The translations under genes were made by a program, and so were the position numbers. 64,000 nt of DNA, taken from Gracilaria vermiculophylla. Lineage: Eukaryota; Rhodophyta; Florideophyceae; Gracilariales; Gracilariaceae. This document shows positions 49,833 through 61,380 of this stretch, piece by piece. Position 1 is the first letter of the stretch; each line of letters starts with the position of its first letter. The notes beneath the pieces were generated by a model. That model had not been told where the DNA came from. It saw only the letters and a list, made by a program, of their open reading frames with translations, and did no database searches. The stretch spans positions 1,530,088 to 1,594,087 of the forward strand of contig JAHNZQ020000181.1 in NCBI GenBank assembly GCA_019155205.2, given 5' to 3'.

Positions 49833-51065
49833 AGTCGTACTCGCCTCACTATCGGGCAACAAATTGAAATTTGCCGTCTACTGAGGCAAGGTCACGATGC
49901 GGGTGTTATCATGTCTAGTTTCTTCATTTCTCGGCGCACCGTCACAAAAATCAAACGCAAAACTGCGTCTTTAGTTCATCAGAACAAGGCAAACTCACTT
50001 TCACTACTAACAAAAACAGTTAGATCCCTGCCTTTTCAGACCATAGAAACTAATCTTCTCAAATTCATACAGGTCGCGTGCGGCGCCAAAATGCCTGTCA
50101 CGCAAGCCATTATACAGCAAAGAGCTCTGCATATTCGAGAAACACTTTTGTCTAGCAGTATGCCATCGACAGAGAAGCAGCCGCTGCTTCAATTCCGTGC
50201 ATCAAACGGATGGGTTTCCAAGTTTGTTAAACGACATGCACTACGCTCAGTATCTTTATCTGGCGAAGCCTGCAGCGCTTCCGCGCAGAGCGTTGCGGCG
50301 GACATGAGCACTCTACGAGAACGCCTGAAAGAGTATGACATGGACTGCATATTCAATGTTGACGAAACTGGTCTTTTCTATAAGCTCCTACCTCGTCGGA
50401 CATATCTCGCTCCTGGTGAATGCCGTAAGTCGGTTCGTGGTACAAAAGAAATAAGAGCAAAAGATCACATAACGGCATACGTGTGCTCCAATGCTGACGG
50501 TTCCGCCAAACTTCCGATGGCTGTTATTGGCACGGCCAAGAATCCAAGATTCTTTCGCCTCGGGGTCCCATCTGTACCGTATCTACATCGGAAAAACGCA
50601 TGGTCGGACACTGTTACGTTTTGCAAGTGGTCTCTGGATACATTTCTACCGTTTTTGCGAGGGTTTACATCCCGAAAATGCGTGCTTCTAATGGTATACT
50701 GCGGCCCACATGGAGCTGATATCAAGGATATTAGACAACAAGTAGAAATGCTGAAATTGCCTCCCAACTGTACTTCAACACATCAACCAATGGATTCGGG
50801 AATTATCGCAGCATGGAAAACGAGGTACCGGTCACTTATTCTTCCTGAAATTGTCTCAGGAATTGAGACTAGACAATCACGTCGTGAGTCTGCATCTGCA
50901 AAGCGGGGAATGCGAGGGCTTGCAGACGGATATGATCCGCGTATGTTAGACGTTTGTCGAATTGTTATTAAGAGCTGGGATCATGTTTCGTCTACGACAA
51001 TTTCCAGGTGCTGGAGAAATCTCTTGTTATCCCTGCGCATTAGGCCGCAGAACGTAACGCAGTAG
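49833..51065 (+). CDS. Pogo/Tigger/Jerky-type (CENP-B HTH + DDE_1) transposase, probably inactive
   Basis: The frame opens after a TAA at 49830-49832; the first Met (49911) lies inside the HTH, whose first half (LTIGQQIEICRLLRQGHDAG) is encoded upstream, so the true start is lost or in an upstream exon. CENP-B-type second HTH at about residues 40-120 (WVSKFVKRHALRSVSLSGEA). DDE_1 core: first Asp in FNVDETGLF; the second is normally in LL-x-DNC..H but here reads LLMVYCGPHG, so that Asp is missing; third Asp in LPPNCTSTHQPMDSG. With one catalytic residue lost it cannot be an active transposase. Confidence 0.82.
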   Translation, partial: SRTRLTIGQQIEICRLLRQGHDAGVIMSSFFISRRTVTKIKRKTASLVHQNKANSLSLLTKTVRSLPFQTIETNLLKFIQVACGAKMPVTQAIIQQRALHIRETLLSSSMPSTEKQPLLQFRASNGWVSKFVKRHALRSVSLSGEACSASAQSVAADMSTLRERLKEYDMDCIFNVDETGLFYKLLPRRTYLAPGECRKSVRGTKEIRAKDHITAYVCSNADGSAKLPMAVIGTAKNPRFFRLGVPSVPYLHRKNAWSDTVTFCKWSLDTFLPFLRGFTSRKCVLLMVYCGPHGADIKDIRQQVEMLKLPPNCTSTHQPMDSGIIAAWKTRYRSLILPEIVSGIETRQSRRESASAKRGMRGLADGYDPRMLDVCRIVIKSWDHVSSTTISRCWRNLLLSLRIRPQNVTQ

Positions 51066-51073
51066 AAGGCAGA

Positions 51074-51529
51074 ATGTTGCAGAGCACGAAACAAGCACCT
51101 AGTGTTCAGGAGATGGTAGAGGCTTTGAAGAAGTTTTCCATTTTATCTGGCGAGAGAGATCTTATTTGGGAGCAATTGGCCGAAAAAATGGGCGTGGAAG
51201 ATGTTGACAAGTGGTTAGTAATTGAAGAAGATGACGCCGTAAAGGAGGCATTGGTTAAGGATGCTTTATTGATGGTAGCGGAAGATGTTAACAATGACGG
51301 AGACGGTGTTGTTCAGTGTGATAGAGATGAGGAAGATGGGGTTGTTGCGGCTCTTCCAGCAAAGAGCGAGATTCGTTCTCTATTCAAGGCTATCGAAGAA
51401 GTAGCAGTTAATTCTGCCGTCGATGACGCTGTTCTATATCTATGCAGAGCGAAATTCGCTCCTCTGAACGCCAAGCGAAGGGAGAGAGAGATGGAATTGC
51501 GGCAAACGCTGATAACAGAGGTCTTATGA
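51074..51529 (+). CDS. Acidic C-terminal ORF linked to the pogo-like transposase
   Basis: 151 aa, 8 bp after the transposase stop and in another frame. Acidic and helical (DDAVKEALVKDALLMVAEDV), like the acidic C-terminal regions following DDE_1 in Jerky/Tigger proteins. Most likely the displaced C terminus of the same protein, but a separate small ORF is possible. Confidence 0.45.
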   Translation: MLQSTKQAPSVQEMVEALKKFSILSGERDLIWEQLAEKMGVEDVDKWLVIEEDDAVKEALVKDALLMVAEDVNNDGDGVVQCDRDEEDGVVAALPAKSEIRSLFKAIEEVAVNSAVDDAVLYLCRAKFAPLNAKRREREMELRQTLITEVL

Positions 51530-51823
51530 ACCTCTTCTTTGCTCCTGCACTCAGTTGTGCCTACTCCGCAATCGTGCCACTTACTTTCCATTGTCACAGC
51601 GTAGCACTAATGCGTGTAGTTCCCAGTATGTGTAGCAATCCATATCAAAAATATCAAATGGCATCTCAGTCGAAGCTGAGGTATCTTCCATTTGGTCCCA
51701 TAAATGGCTATCGGCTCTCAAAACGAAAGTTGTAGAGAATGCCTTCAGCTTTCAACTCGGTTAAAAATAACGAAAAATGACCAACACAAGCAGAATATAT
51801 GGTTTAAACAATGCAACGTTAGC

Positions 51824-53866
51824 TTAAACGGTACTATGCCAATCGCGTCCACTAGCAAAGTAAGCAAAACGACTGTCATCATCGCCCCAGTAGTATCTAT
51901 TCAATAAGTTTTTCACGAGGTACGCTTTGCGGTTACTTTCCTGCAGTGACGAAACTTCAGAAAGAGGTGTAAAAGGTGGAACAAGACCTTCACTTTGCAG
52001 TAAACGGGAACTCAGCGCTCTGACTTTATCTGACGACACAAAGTGCTTGGTTACTTTAAAGCTGAGCCATGGTGCATCCGACGAAAAATTTTTTATCATC
52101 ACTATCTCGGAGTTGACATGCGAGAAACAAAAAACATGATATGTTGAAAACTTGAAATCAGTTGGAGCTTTGTAGTCCTGTCGCAGCAATTCCTTCCAAT
52201 TAAACCAACTAACATCCTTTGCATTCACTGCTTTGCTCGAGGTAGAACATTCTTCCAGTATTTTCATCATATCGCCAGGACTAACCACATCAAATTTCTT
52301 CAGACGTCGTTTGACCAGTTTAAAGGCAGCATCACACCGGTTTTTTGTATTACCGGCCACTAAAAACCGCAAAGTAGTCCCATCTTCGTACTTCATGCAT
52401 ACACGCCAAAGAAGGTACCGAACCACGAATCTATTTTTGTTTTGTCCGCTGCAGTTATCTGCATGAAGGTTAAGATGTTTATGACTCTCGGTAAGGACAC
52501 CAGACACCCGATATTGCTTACTTGCGTGATTCAGCATGAACGCAACCTCGTTGCATGTATAATTGACTGCCCAGTGGTCTTCGGGCAACCCATAACATAA
52601 CTACTTGACATGCAGCTACTGTAAACGCCAAAGAGATCAAACTTTAGACCCGTCACAAAATGTAGATGTCCAGATTGCCGGAGTAAATGGTGCAACAAAA
52701 TCTTCTCCGCAAAGTCTAATATGAGATAGATGGGGTTGGTCACAGGAGCGTTTTCAGCTGTAGTTTGGATTGTACGATAAATTTTTAATTCGGCCAACGC
52801 TTTCACTCGGTGTTGACGCCTTGCAGCTAGCAGAGTTTCCCTTAGATCCATGTTTGTAGTGGTACGGGCGGAACTGCTGAGCGTCGGGCATTGGTCTCAA
52901 AAGTCACTCCCTGACTTCAGAATTCATAATTTTTGGGTAGTATGAACCCCAAACTTTAAGAAAACCAGACATCGAAAGGGATGTATCTGGTTTTCGCAGC
53001 GCAGTATTTCTTATGGAAGCCGGCGCCATGATCTCTTTCCACTCCTTCCTATACAGGTCATGCACAGCCGGTCGTCTAACATCACTACTTCACCATTACA
53101 CAGGAAATTACTCTTCCAATTCTCGGTCAGTAAAGCAATCCAAAGCGTTGAGAGCAGCGTAGCGCTGAAGGAACGCAAAAGCCGTGATTGATTGTAAGGA
53201 CTGTTTGCCCTTTCGTCCTCTGTATTGTTCGTTCTTTTGAATGGAAAAGGTCTCTTGATTACAGACAATAGATGATATTCCGCGTACTGATTGCGGATTG
53301 ACCTGAACAATAGCAGCGAACCCGAATTGGAAAACCCATTTTCCACGCATGTTGTACCTCGTGGAAGAGTATGATGAGGACGAGAGACGACGCTGCTTGT
53401 CGCGCTTGCTTCGCGCTTTGACAGAATCAGTAGCCATGAGCTCGTGTGGTTTTTCACGAGTTGCGCACAAGCAGAGCACCATAACTTGTACCACATTCTT
53501 ATTTTCGTCCATCGTGAAGGAAACAACGCTCTGTGCGAGTGGGAAATGTTCTTTTGTCGTAATGCAATGGGGCTTGTAAAGAAAGTAATTTATCATATTT
53601 TTAAAGTGCCACAGTGCCTTATCTGTTGAAATTTCATTGTCCGTTTGGTCTTGCTCATTTAAAGAGGCGTATTCCAGCAGTTCAGGAGGTGGCTGTAGTG
53701 AGGCAGTGCTATGCACAATGGTATTTGTCTGCTCAAGATTCTCAAGATCTTCGGCGATGAGCTCGTCGATATCTACACTTCGTTCGTCAACAAAACACGA
53801 AGACAACGCCGTTTCAGGAGGGGCTTGAGAGTTTCCACGAAAGCGTCCAGAACAGCAAAGAAACAA
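51824..53866 (-). pseudogene. DUF7869-like transposon-encoded protein, broken into three frames
   Basis: Three consecutive minus-strand ORFs (53866-53108, 52851-52531, 52588-51824) look like one gene. The middle ORF has NPIYLILDFAEKILLHHLLRQ and HFVTGLKFDLFGVYSS; the last has NLHADNCSGQNKNRFVVRYL then AGNTKNRCDAAFKLVKRR, the hallmark of a DDE-like family annotated DUF7869 in oomycete, animal and algal transposons (family name from memory). The first ORF supplies an acidic N-terminal region and a basic segment (KWVFQFGFAAIV). The join at about 52580 needs a frame change; the break near 53108-52851 could be an intron or mutation. Confidence 0.65.
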
Positions 53867-54602
53867 AAAGAGGTTTTTCTCCTTCTTCGCGGGCGTTTTG
53901 CAAAACCCTTATTTCGTCGCACTCTAGTACTGTAACGGTCATATCTTAGCTTGTAATGGGTTTTGTAATCTCTTGAACGGCTCATTGGAGAGCTGAAAGT
54001 CTAAGGAGTATGAAAAGAATATCAGTTTTATTTAGACCACAAGTGGCATTTGATATAATTGATGTAGATTTGCACACATATGTGGAGCAACTTTTTCGGC
54101 CTCAAGTATGATGATCTAGTCACGAACCTGTCAAGAAATTTTAGGTAAATTACAGCTATATGGGATGTTCCACCGAGCAACATCAGGAATTCCTACCGCA
54201 ATCTATCCTTTATCCATGACTCATCCCACTCTTCAGCATTGGTTTATTTCTTATCGACACTTTCTTGGGCTCTGTACCTACGCATCATGGCACAAATAGT
54301 GTTTAGCAACAAATCAAGCCCAGGCCCAGCGTCACTACCGAAGCAAATCATTCCTTTACAACCTAATGGACCATCAACATCGCTTGTTACATTACCTGAT
54401 TTACAGCTATAGAGGGTTGCTGCTGAAGTGGTATGTGTTCCCTCTGATTTGCTCAAACTCTCAAGATCACCCAAGTTTACCTCAGAGGAAGACTTCATTC
54501 TGGTTTGTGAGGTCGCAGCCTGTAAGGCACGTATTGCCCCACATGTAAAAAAAAGGCGAGCTCTTTGTTAAAACGGCGCCATGCGCAAACAACAATCACA
54601 GG
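53867..54602. other. No gene recognised
   Basis: AT-rich with short unrelated ORFs. Confidence 0.35.
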
Positions 54603-55118
54603 TTGAAGCAAAAAGTAAACCAAAAAAGCATCCAAGATAGGTATGCTCGATCTCAAAAGGATTTTGACGAGGGTGCTAAACGCAAAAAGGCGATGAATGG
54701 CATCCGAAGTGAAGTCAGGGAGATGGGAGAACTGCTGTCGGTAATGAAGCAAGCACAGAAGGACATGGAGGCAGCTAGATCTCAAGAAAAGGCAGAGGTG
54801 GCGGCATTACAAACACAAAAGGAGGAAATTTGAGCAATGCTGGTCAACAAGTCTTTGAATACTCGGGCTCTCGGACCTAATGGTGGCAACATGAGTGAAG
54901 CTGGGACACACATAAAGGTTGGAAAGGGAAACGAGAAGCATGAAAAGGAACCCGTAGACGTCGGGGGGGATACGGGTTTGTTCTCGGAAGTGATCAAGGC
55001 AGGAGAGCTTCTTGGAGCTGACGTTGAAAACCGGAATTTTGAGCTGGAAGAAGAGCGTCTACGCATCAAAACACAGAAACGCGCTAAAGATAAGGAAAAA
55101 ATAAGAGAAGAACGATAA
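54603..55118 (+). pseudogene. Myb/SANT-type transposon-associated coiled-coil ORF with in-frame TGA
   Basis: One continuous reading frame interrupted only by TGA at 54831-54833. The first part (VNQKSIQDRYARSQKDFDEGAKRKKAMNG) resembles the third helix and following helix of Myb/SANT-like trihelix proteins that accompany many DNA transposons; the rest is a Lys/Glu coiled coil (ELEEERLRIKTQKRAKDKEK). The frame extends upstream of 54603 without an ATG. Family assignment is tentative. Confidence 0.4.
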
Positions 55119-58100
55119 TTACAGTTAAGATTGGACCTCGACAAGTTCTGTTTAATGATGGAATCTCAAGCTTTGATGATGAAAGAAAATGTAATGACCC
55201 TCAAACACGATCCGTAAAATAAGCGTGGTGTGCTCCGGGGGGTGTACACACCTCCTAGCGTCTCTCATAAGATTCCAGAAAGCTGAGGGACATGTGTTTC
55301 TAAAGAAGGTTCCAGGTCTCCAAATCGGCATGGACTGGAAAGGCGACGTAACAAAACGCAAGCTGAAAATATAGTGTTCGTGCTGTGTCGATTTCTTGTT
55401 GTCTGGTGCTTTTTTTCTGGTCACTTAAAGGCATTTCATACACACAGGACATCGGTCTTTGTGAATTGGAAGACGTGGAGACAATTGGAGTCAGAAAATC
55501 CATTGAAGTTGAATGTAAAGTCGGTGACAGATATTCTGTTATGAAATTTGAATAATTTTACTTCCTATTGTACATAGAAGACGTAATGATTTGCCACGAG
55601 ATATATCGGGCAAAGAGATGATCGGATCCTCAGACTGGCATTATAAAAAACTTCTGAACGAATCATCTATCTACGTTTAGCAATGGCCCCGGAGAACAGT
55701 GATCTGTCTTGTATTTGAGCCGGCATGGGGCGAAGATCGCGACTACGGGGTGGATACTCCGAAATCGGTTGTTGTACTCGACGGGAATGTAGCTCACACT
55801 CAAAAATGGTCTGAAAATGAACCTTGGCGCACTCACAATCTTTTTGTAATTCCAGAATAATTTTTTGTCTCCACTAGATACGGTTGCTGGCATCTTACAC
55901 AGAACGTTTAGCTGAAAAAGCAAGAGGCGCAAAGGCTGTATTATCTTTCGTTAGTTTCACTCTATATTGCAGTATAGTACTTGAGAGGGTCTGCGTCGCC
56001 GCCGCTACCCTTAGTTAACAACAACCAAGATTTTTGCTCCTGGCCTTCTGTCCGCAGCGATATTTACTCCCCATTGAGGGACATCCCAAGGCTCACGGTA
56101 ACTCACCCGCCTCATCCGCTGCTAGCGCCAACGGAAAGAAAGTACAAAGTTTTGAATTGTGATGTTCTTGACCACTTTTGAGGCTTGATTTCGTGCTGCA
56201 GATTCGCAGAGAGAACGAATGCAAGGACGTGAAAAACATAAAAATGCTTGATGTAATTTTTTTGAGAACGATTTAGTTACTCAAGACTTCTTCCATGGCA
56301 AGATGTTTCAAAGGCGATTCAAGAACTCTACTTTTCAACAGAAAGTATCTATTGTATTAATCCTATAAAAATCTCTCTTTCTTGGCATGCGTTGTGGCTA
56401 GAGAGCTCCAAAACTACATTGTAGACACTATTAAAAGTAATAAGTGTGGTCTTTTATTGATGCCACATCTTACGTTAAGCGGCATGCCAGGAGCCACCTC
56501 TACCCTCACTTGCGCTACGTGGACAACTGATGGGCAGTCGGAGCCCCGCAACAAACTCAGAGGGGTACACGAGCTCCTCGCTCGTTACTGAGTAGAGCTG
56601 ATCACCTGCTGCGTAAGTCTCGACCCCTGTGGCTCTTACAGTCGACCAATAGGTTATCCAGCTATACTAACAGACCTTAATGACCAACAAATGTGGTGCC
56701 CATCACTACCAATTGATTTCCATAAGCCTGCTAGCCATTCTGTTTCTACGGCCACTTTTATGCTTTTGTTATCATACTACATATTTTCTTGTCTCTCCTT
56801 CTAGGTTGTGCTACTAAGTTTCTCTCTAGACCCGTCACTTCCCTTGTACCTACCAACTGGTTCGTCACGTGGCGCTTGCTGTACCACATTTCGGTCTTCA
56901 CGCTTATATGTGGGATATATTCTAATTGGCGAAAAACAGAAGAAGCGAAAGGAAGAGGAACATTGATTACCGTTTGGTTATGACAACTGCTCAAAGACGG
57001 ATCGCACGAAGAACCAATCTATTTAAACTGAAATAATTCCGTCTATACAAGCTATAAAACTTCGTCCGTTGGGCGGATAGCCTGTCTTTTCTCCTGAAAG
57101 ACCGATTTTCAACATTTCAGAGGACGTAATTAAGAATTAAACCAATAGTTCAATCTATAGTATCCAGCAGGTCGGCAGAGTGGCGGTGACGCAATAGACA
57201 GGGGAGGAGAGTTTCAGACGGGGCTGTAGAGCAAATCTAGAAAGCAGATTGGTAGCTGTAGTGCAATGCCCCAGGGAAAAACACCACGAAGACGTTCGGG
57301 ATCTTCCTCTCACGAATCAAACCCAGCGAGAAAGCCCTTCCAAGGGACAATAGTGCCAGCCGGCTGTAATATCAGTGCCAACTTTTCGCGACTAGTGTTA
57401 GCAGGTGGGCAGAAGCAAGGAGCTGTTCGAAAAGTGGTGCATGTGGAGTATCCCTCGAGATGGCGATTCCACCATGTAGTGCAATAGCTCGTAAGTGCGA
57501 AAATCACACGAAGACGTTCGAATCTTCTTCCGCTAAGGTAGTTTGGCGGTACAGCTCTCTCGAAAAAACAACACAGCAATATCGGATGTGATCCCGAGGC
57601 TGCCCAGCAGCACGACACGGGAGGTGTAGGAAAAGGATCCCCGCTAAGTGGGGGCACTTGTGTGCGGTGCCTTCTTTGAGAAAAGAGGGGGGAACTAAAG
57701 GAGGAGCGCGGGTCACAAGATCTAAAACGTGGAGTATGTACCACCAACGTGTGAAAAAGGGTAGGTAGCCACGAGGCGAACGACAGAAATCGTTAAGATC
57801 CTTATACAGGGAGCAAGCACAGTGAAATTGGTGATATAGCTAAGAATGAGCGCTCTCAGCGAAGAAGGCCGATGAGCAACCGTATGCTTTGGGATATCCC
57901 TTATGAGAAGCAAATACCAACGTAGGCGGAAGGCTCAGAGCCGAAATCTTGGATACCGTCCACTGAGGGCGGCAGCAGGGATGCCGGCGCCCTGAAGTAC
58001 TGTAGCGCTAATTAAATAAACAGTAATAATCCTACATGGATAAATAAGTAAATACACACCCGGCCATGTAGGCCACCGCCATGCACTATACCAGAATCTG

Positions 58101-59247
58101 GGCCACAGGTGTTGGATGCGTGCCGCCATTCGCTTGCGCGGGACTTGGTCATATTAACCGCCTAACACGAGTTCTTCGGTAAAATTCCGAATTCGGAAAT
58201 ATCCCCGAAAACGGGCGTGCACTTTATATTCCCCCCTTTAGCCAAGGGCACCAACCCAAGGTGGGCGTCCCGCAGGCAGATAAAGATGCATAAGTGTGCG
58301 TCATTCTCAGGTTCACCCGGAGGTAACGGCAGCGCGCCAAAAGTACATGCCACGAGCTTTGAACCACCTCTCCATCGCAACAACCTTTTCCGTCCACGAT
58401 GGCTCTTCCTGCTACGCTAACTTTCGACCGCCCCATGAGTGCACCAACTCCAAATCTGCAGAGTGCGTCGGAAAACAATTTTCCAAACTCCAACGAAAAC
58501 CCATTCACAGGGCTTCGCTCAGTTCCGGGTCCGCCGACTGCTTCTCGTACTGCCCACATGGTGGTCTATTCCGCCATCGAACATAGCGACAATGGCCCGC
58601 AGCCGTAATACTACTCCCTAGTGGGACTTAGTCTGTGAACCTGACAAGGGGCGCTGCAGCTCCGGTGCGCACCGTGGTTCCATTCTACCGCCGTGCAGAA
58701 TGCCTAACTTTTGTAACGTTATGTCGAAGTGGCCGATGTCTTTCCGGGAGATCTCCACGCCATCGTGGTTACTTTATGGGATTGCAGGACCCGCGTGGCG
58801 GTACCAACGAACCAAGGCCGTCGAGGTCGGGTAGAATCCGCTGCTGCGGCGCACGCTGTGCTGGTGCTACAGGCATACCAACGGTAGAACCGTGCATCAT
58901 TCTAGTGGATGATACCAGATGAGCTGTAGTTTGATGTGCGACTTTACCGCAATTCAAAGGAGATAGGTTTTTGCGACCGTCTCGCGGAATTAGAACCCTT
59001 TGCATGCCGTAACCTCTCCATCGCGAAGTAGAAGACCCTATTCTGGACTCTACCGATCCTCCGGGCGGAGTTAATGTACTTATCCCGGTCGTAACGGTCA
59101 ATGTTTTTGCAGAATTCCATCCGTTGTGAACGGAAGGCACGCTCCCGAATGGGATATTTCATCCCGTATCAGAACGGAGAAGTGGAACGGATCGGTCCAG
59201 CACACCGACAGGGTCGGTACGTTCCTCTACCACCGTGATGGGTTCAC
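55119..59247. other. AT-rich to mixed region without recognisable genes
   Basis: Only short ORFs. Around 57.26-57.55 kb two stretches share ACGAAGACGTTCG and a CGAGATGGCGATTCCACC-type context, hinting at a decayed repeat. A 69-codon ORF at 58399-58608 has coding-like composition but no family. I see no RT, integrase or transposase motif. Confidence 0.35.
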
Positions 59248-60078
59248 ATGGAGGCTTTTCAAGGGTGCTACATCGAGCTTCCTCCGGTGCTGATCTGCAT
59301 GGAATCATACCTCGTGAACATCCCGCATGAAGAGATATGTTCGGTAATGATTACCGAATGGGCGGTCTGCACGGCGGTGTATCCTCTTCGAGAGGAGTAC
59401 GACCAATATCGAATGTGGTACTTTCTATCGCTGTTGCTGGCTGCCATTCGTCACCTTGACATGCGTGTTCGTCTAGAGGGTGCAGCCAACTGCGAAGAAA
59501 TCGCAGGCCTTCTCGATTTCACCGACTTGGTCCATCGGGGATGAGTATCGCTGGAACAGTGCAAACGCCACGACGGCTGAACCAGTGGTTCTGGCGCATG
59601 CTTGTGTTGAACTACTGCAAGAAAGGGAGACTTAATGTATTTCGACCCGTGGAAACTTCGAGAGATCAGCTGCGACCAGGCGTGGAAATATTGGATGTTT
59701 CCGAGAGTTATTCCAGCTGCACATCTGGTCGGGTACATTGACTCCGATGATTGGTACGGCTTCTACGAGGAGTACGGACCGATGGTCGATAACGAGCCAG
59801 AGACTCCGAGAAGAGGTAGCCTCACAGAGAACGTTGAAGGGGCGATGGCCACAGCTGACCGGAATGGGCAGCGATCCGAGACACCAGTGATGAACTCGCC
59901 ATTCGCTTCGGCGCAAGCCGGAACTGAGGATTTCCAGGGTAGCCAAGCTTGGCTGCGAGCTCCAAATCTTCCGAGGAATTCCGGTGGCTCTCTCTATGAA
60001 AAAGAGGCTCCCACGACGGGTGCCAACGAGTCGGATGTCATTTCCAATTTCCTCCTCGGCGTTAGCATAAGCGTCTAG
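59248..60078 (+). other. Pair of unidentified ORFs joined by a TAATG stop/start overlap
   Basis: The ORF from 59248 (99 codons) ends at TGA 59542-59544; coding-like sequence continues in another frame (GDEYRWNSANATTAEPVVL) to TAA 59633-59635, whose last A begins the ATG (59635) of a second ORF that runs to 60078 (147 aa: MYFDPWKLREISCDQAW..., then a Ser/Pro/Asn-rich tail). No family is recognised on either side. It could be a decayed element or exons of an unknown gene. Confidence 0.35.
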
Positions 60079-61380
60079 GCCACCTCTGGTGATCTGTCGG
60101 CCATGCAATAAGTCCTTACGGGTTAGCTAGAAATCTCCGCCTCGTAACAATTAGATGGGTTGGCTCTTATCCATTTCTCCCCCAACAGAATCCCTTCCAT
60201 TGAATTTGTGTCTTGCTTCCCTCCCTCCTATTTGCAGAGTTTCTGTTCCGTTCTACTGAGGGATGTTTACGCGTGATGGCCCCTAAACTGTCCCACCATG
60301 ACACGAACATGGTTATAACGTCGCCGTACATGAACGTCAAGCGAATGAGAAAAGCCATACTCGTGGCCATGATAATCGTCGCCCAGCAAACTGGATTAAA
60401 AAAAGCATTCGTTGATGCCCAAAAAAAGGAAAGGGCGGGATGCATTGGCGACTGCCAGCACTACCTCTCCCCCTTCAAGATACCCATGTGACGGGAAGGT
60501 CACCCTGGTCGGTCGTTGCCCAGCGTCGCTGGAGTTGCTGTATTTGTATTATGGTGATAGCGTACCACGAAAGAACTTTGGATATGCTCGATCGGCTAAG
60601 CCGTGTAGGACAAAGGATCGTACCCGTACCAGCATGCGTGATCCTGGAGCACCCCTTTTTCGTTGTATGAGTGTCCGAAGACTCGTTCAACAATACACTC
60701 TTTCATTTGAACCTTCCAGGCATATCTGGTTATCTTTCTCTCTCCTTACCCTGAGCTCTGGCTACTCATTTCGGGTTTTTCTTCCCGTTTTCGGATGTCG
60801 GACTCCGCCTCCTGGTATTTCGTTCTTATCGCGAGCCTGCGAAGTTATCGTTCGATGCGTTTGTGTTCTCGGAATGCTTGTTTTGTGGCCAAATTTGGGC
60901 GAATTAAAATGACCGGGAAACCAGTGAATTTATGCAGATTTGGAATATGAAATTTCTTAAAATATTTCCTCACATTCAGAGTTCCTAGTATATTGGTAAA
61001 ATGTAATTAGCACTAAACTGCACAAATCCCAGGTCTTGCGCACCAGAACCTGGCACGAAACCTCATGTTTCCGGGTATAACTCAAAACCGTACCCGCCTT
61101 CACCGCCGCAAATTAGACCGTGCGGTGTTGGAAAAGAATCTTGAATTGACAGAGAAATAGAGGTATTAGGAATCTGGTTTAATCTCGCCAATTCCCCTAC
61201 CCTATATGCCCTGTACAGCACCTTCCAGGCACATGCAACCTTGCCTCCTTCCTCTCAAGCATCCATACGCCACATTTTTCTCCTCAAGCCTCCCCTCTTT
61301 CCAATCTTCCCGGCCCTCCGCACTCCACCGTGCTGCACTGCTGCTTTCACGGCTGCCTCTTTTTCGCTTGAACCATCCCG
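60079..61380. other. No gene recognised
   Basis: Short unrelated ORFs. The last ~200 bp may be the 5' part of the transposase relic that follows (a Cys/His-containing N terminus is conceivable around 61200-61370, with a TGA at 61369-61371). Confidence 0.35.

Noticed and set aside
49625..51585. 15-bp near-identical segment GCAAT(A/C)GTGCCACTT flanking the pogo-like gene
   Set aside because: The copies are in direct, not inverted, orientation, so they do not behave as terminal inverted repeats; too short to call LTRs.
57170..58640. Possible retroelement ORFs in 57-58.6 kb
   Set aside because: No RT, integrase, gag or zinc-knuckle motif in any frame; repeats are too diverged to define an element.
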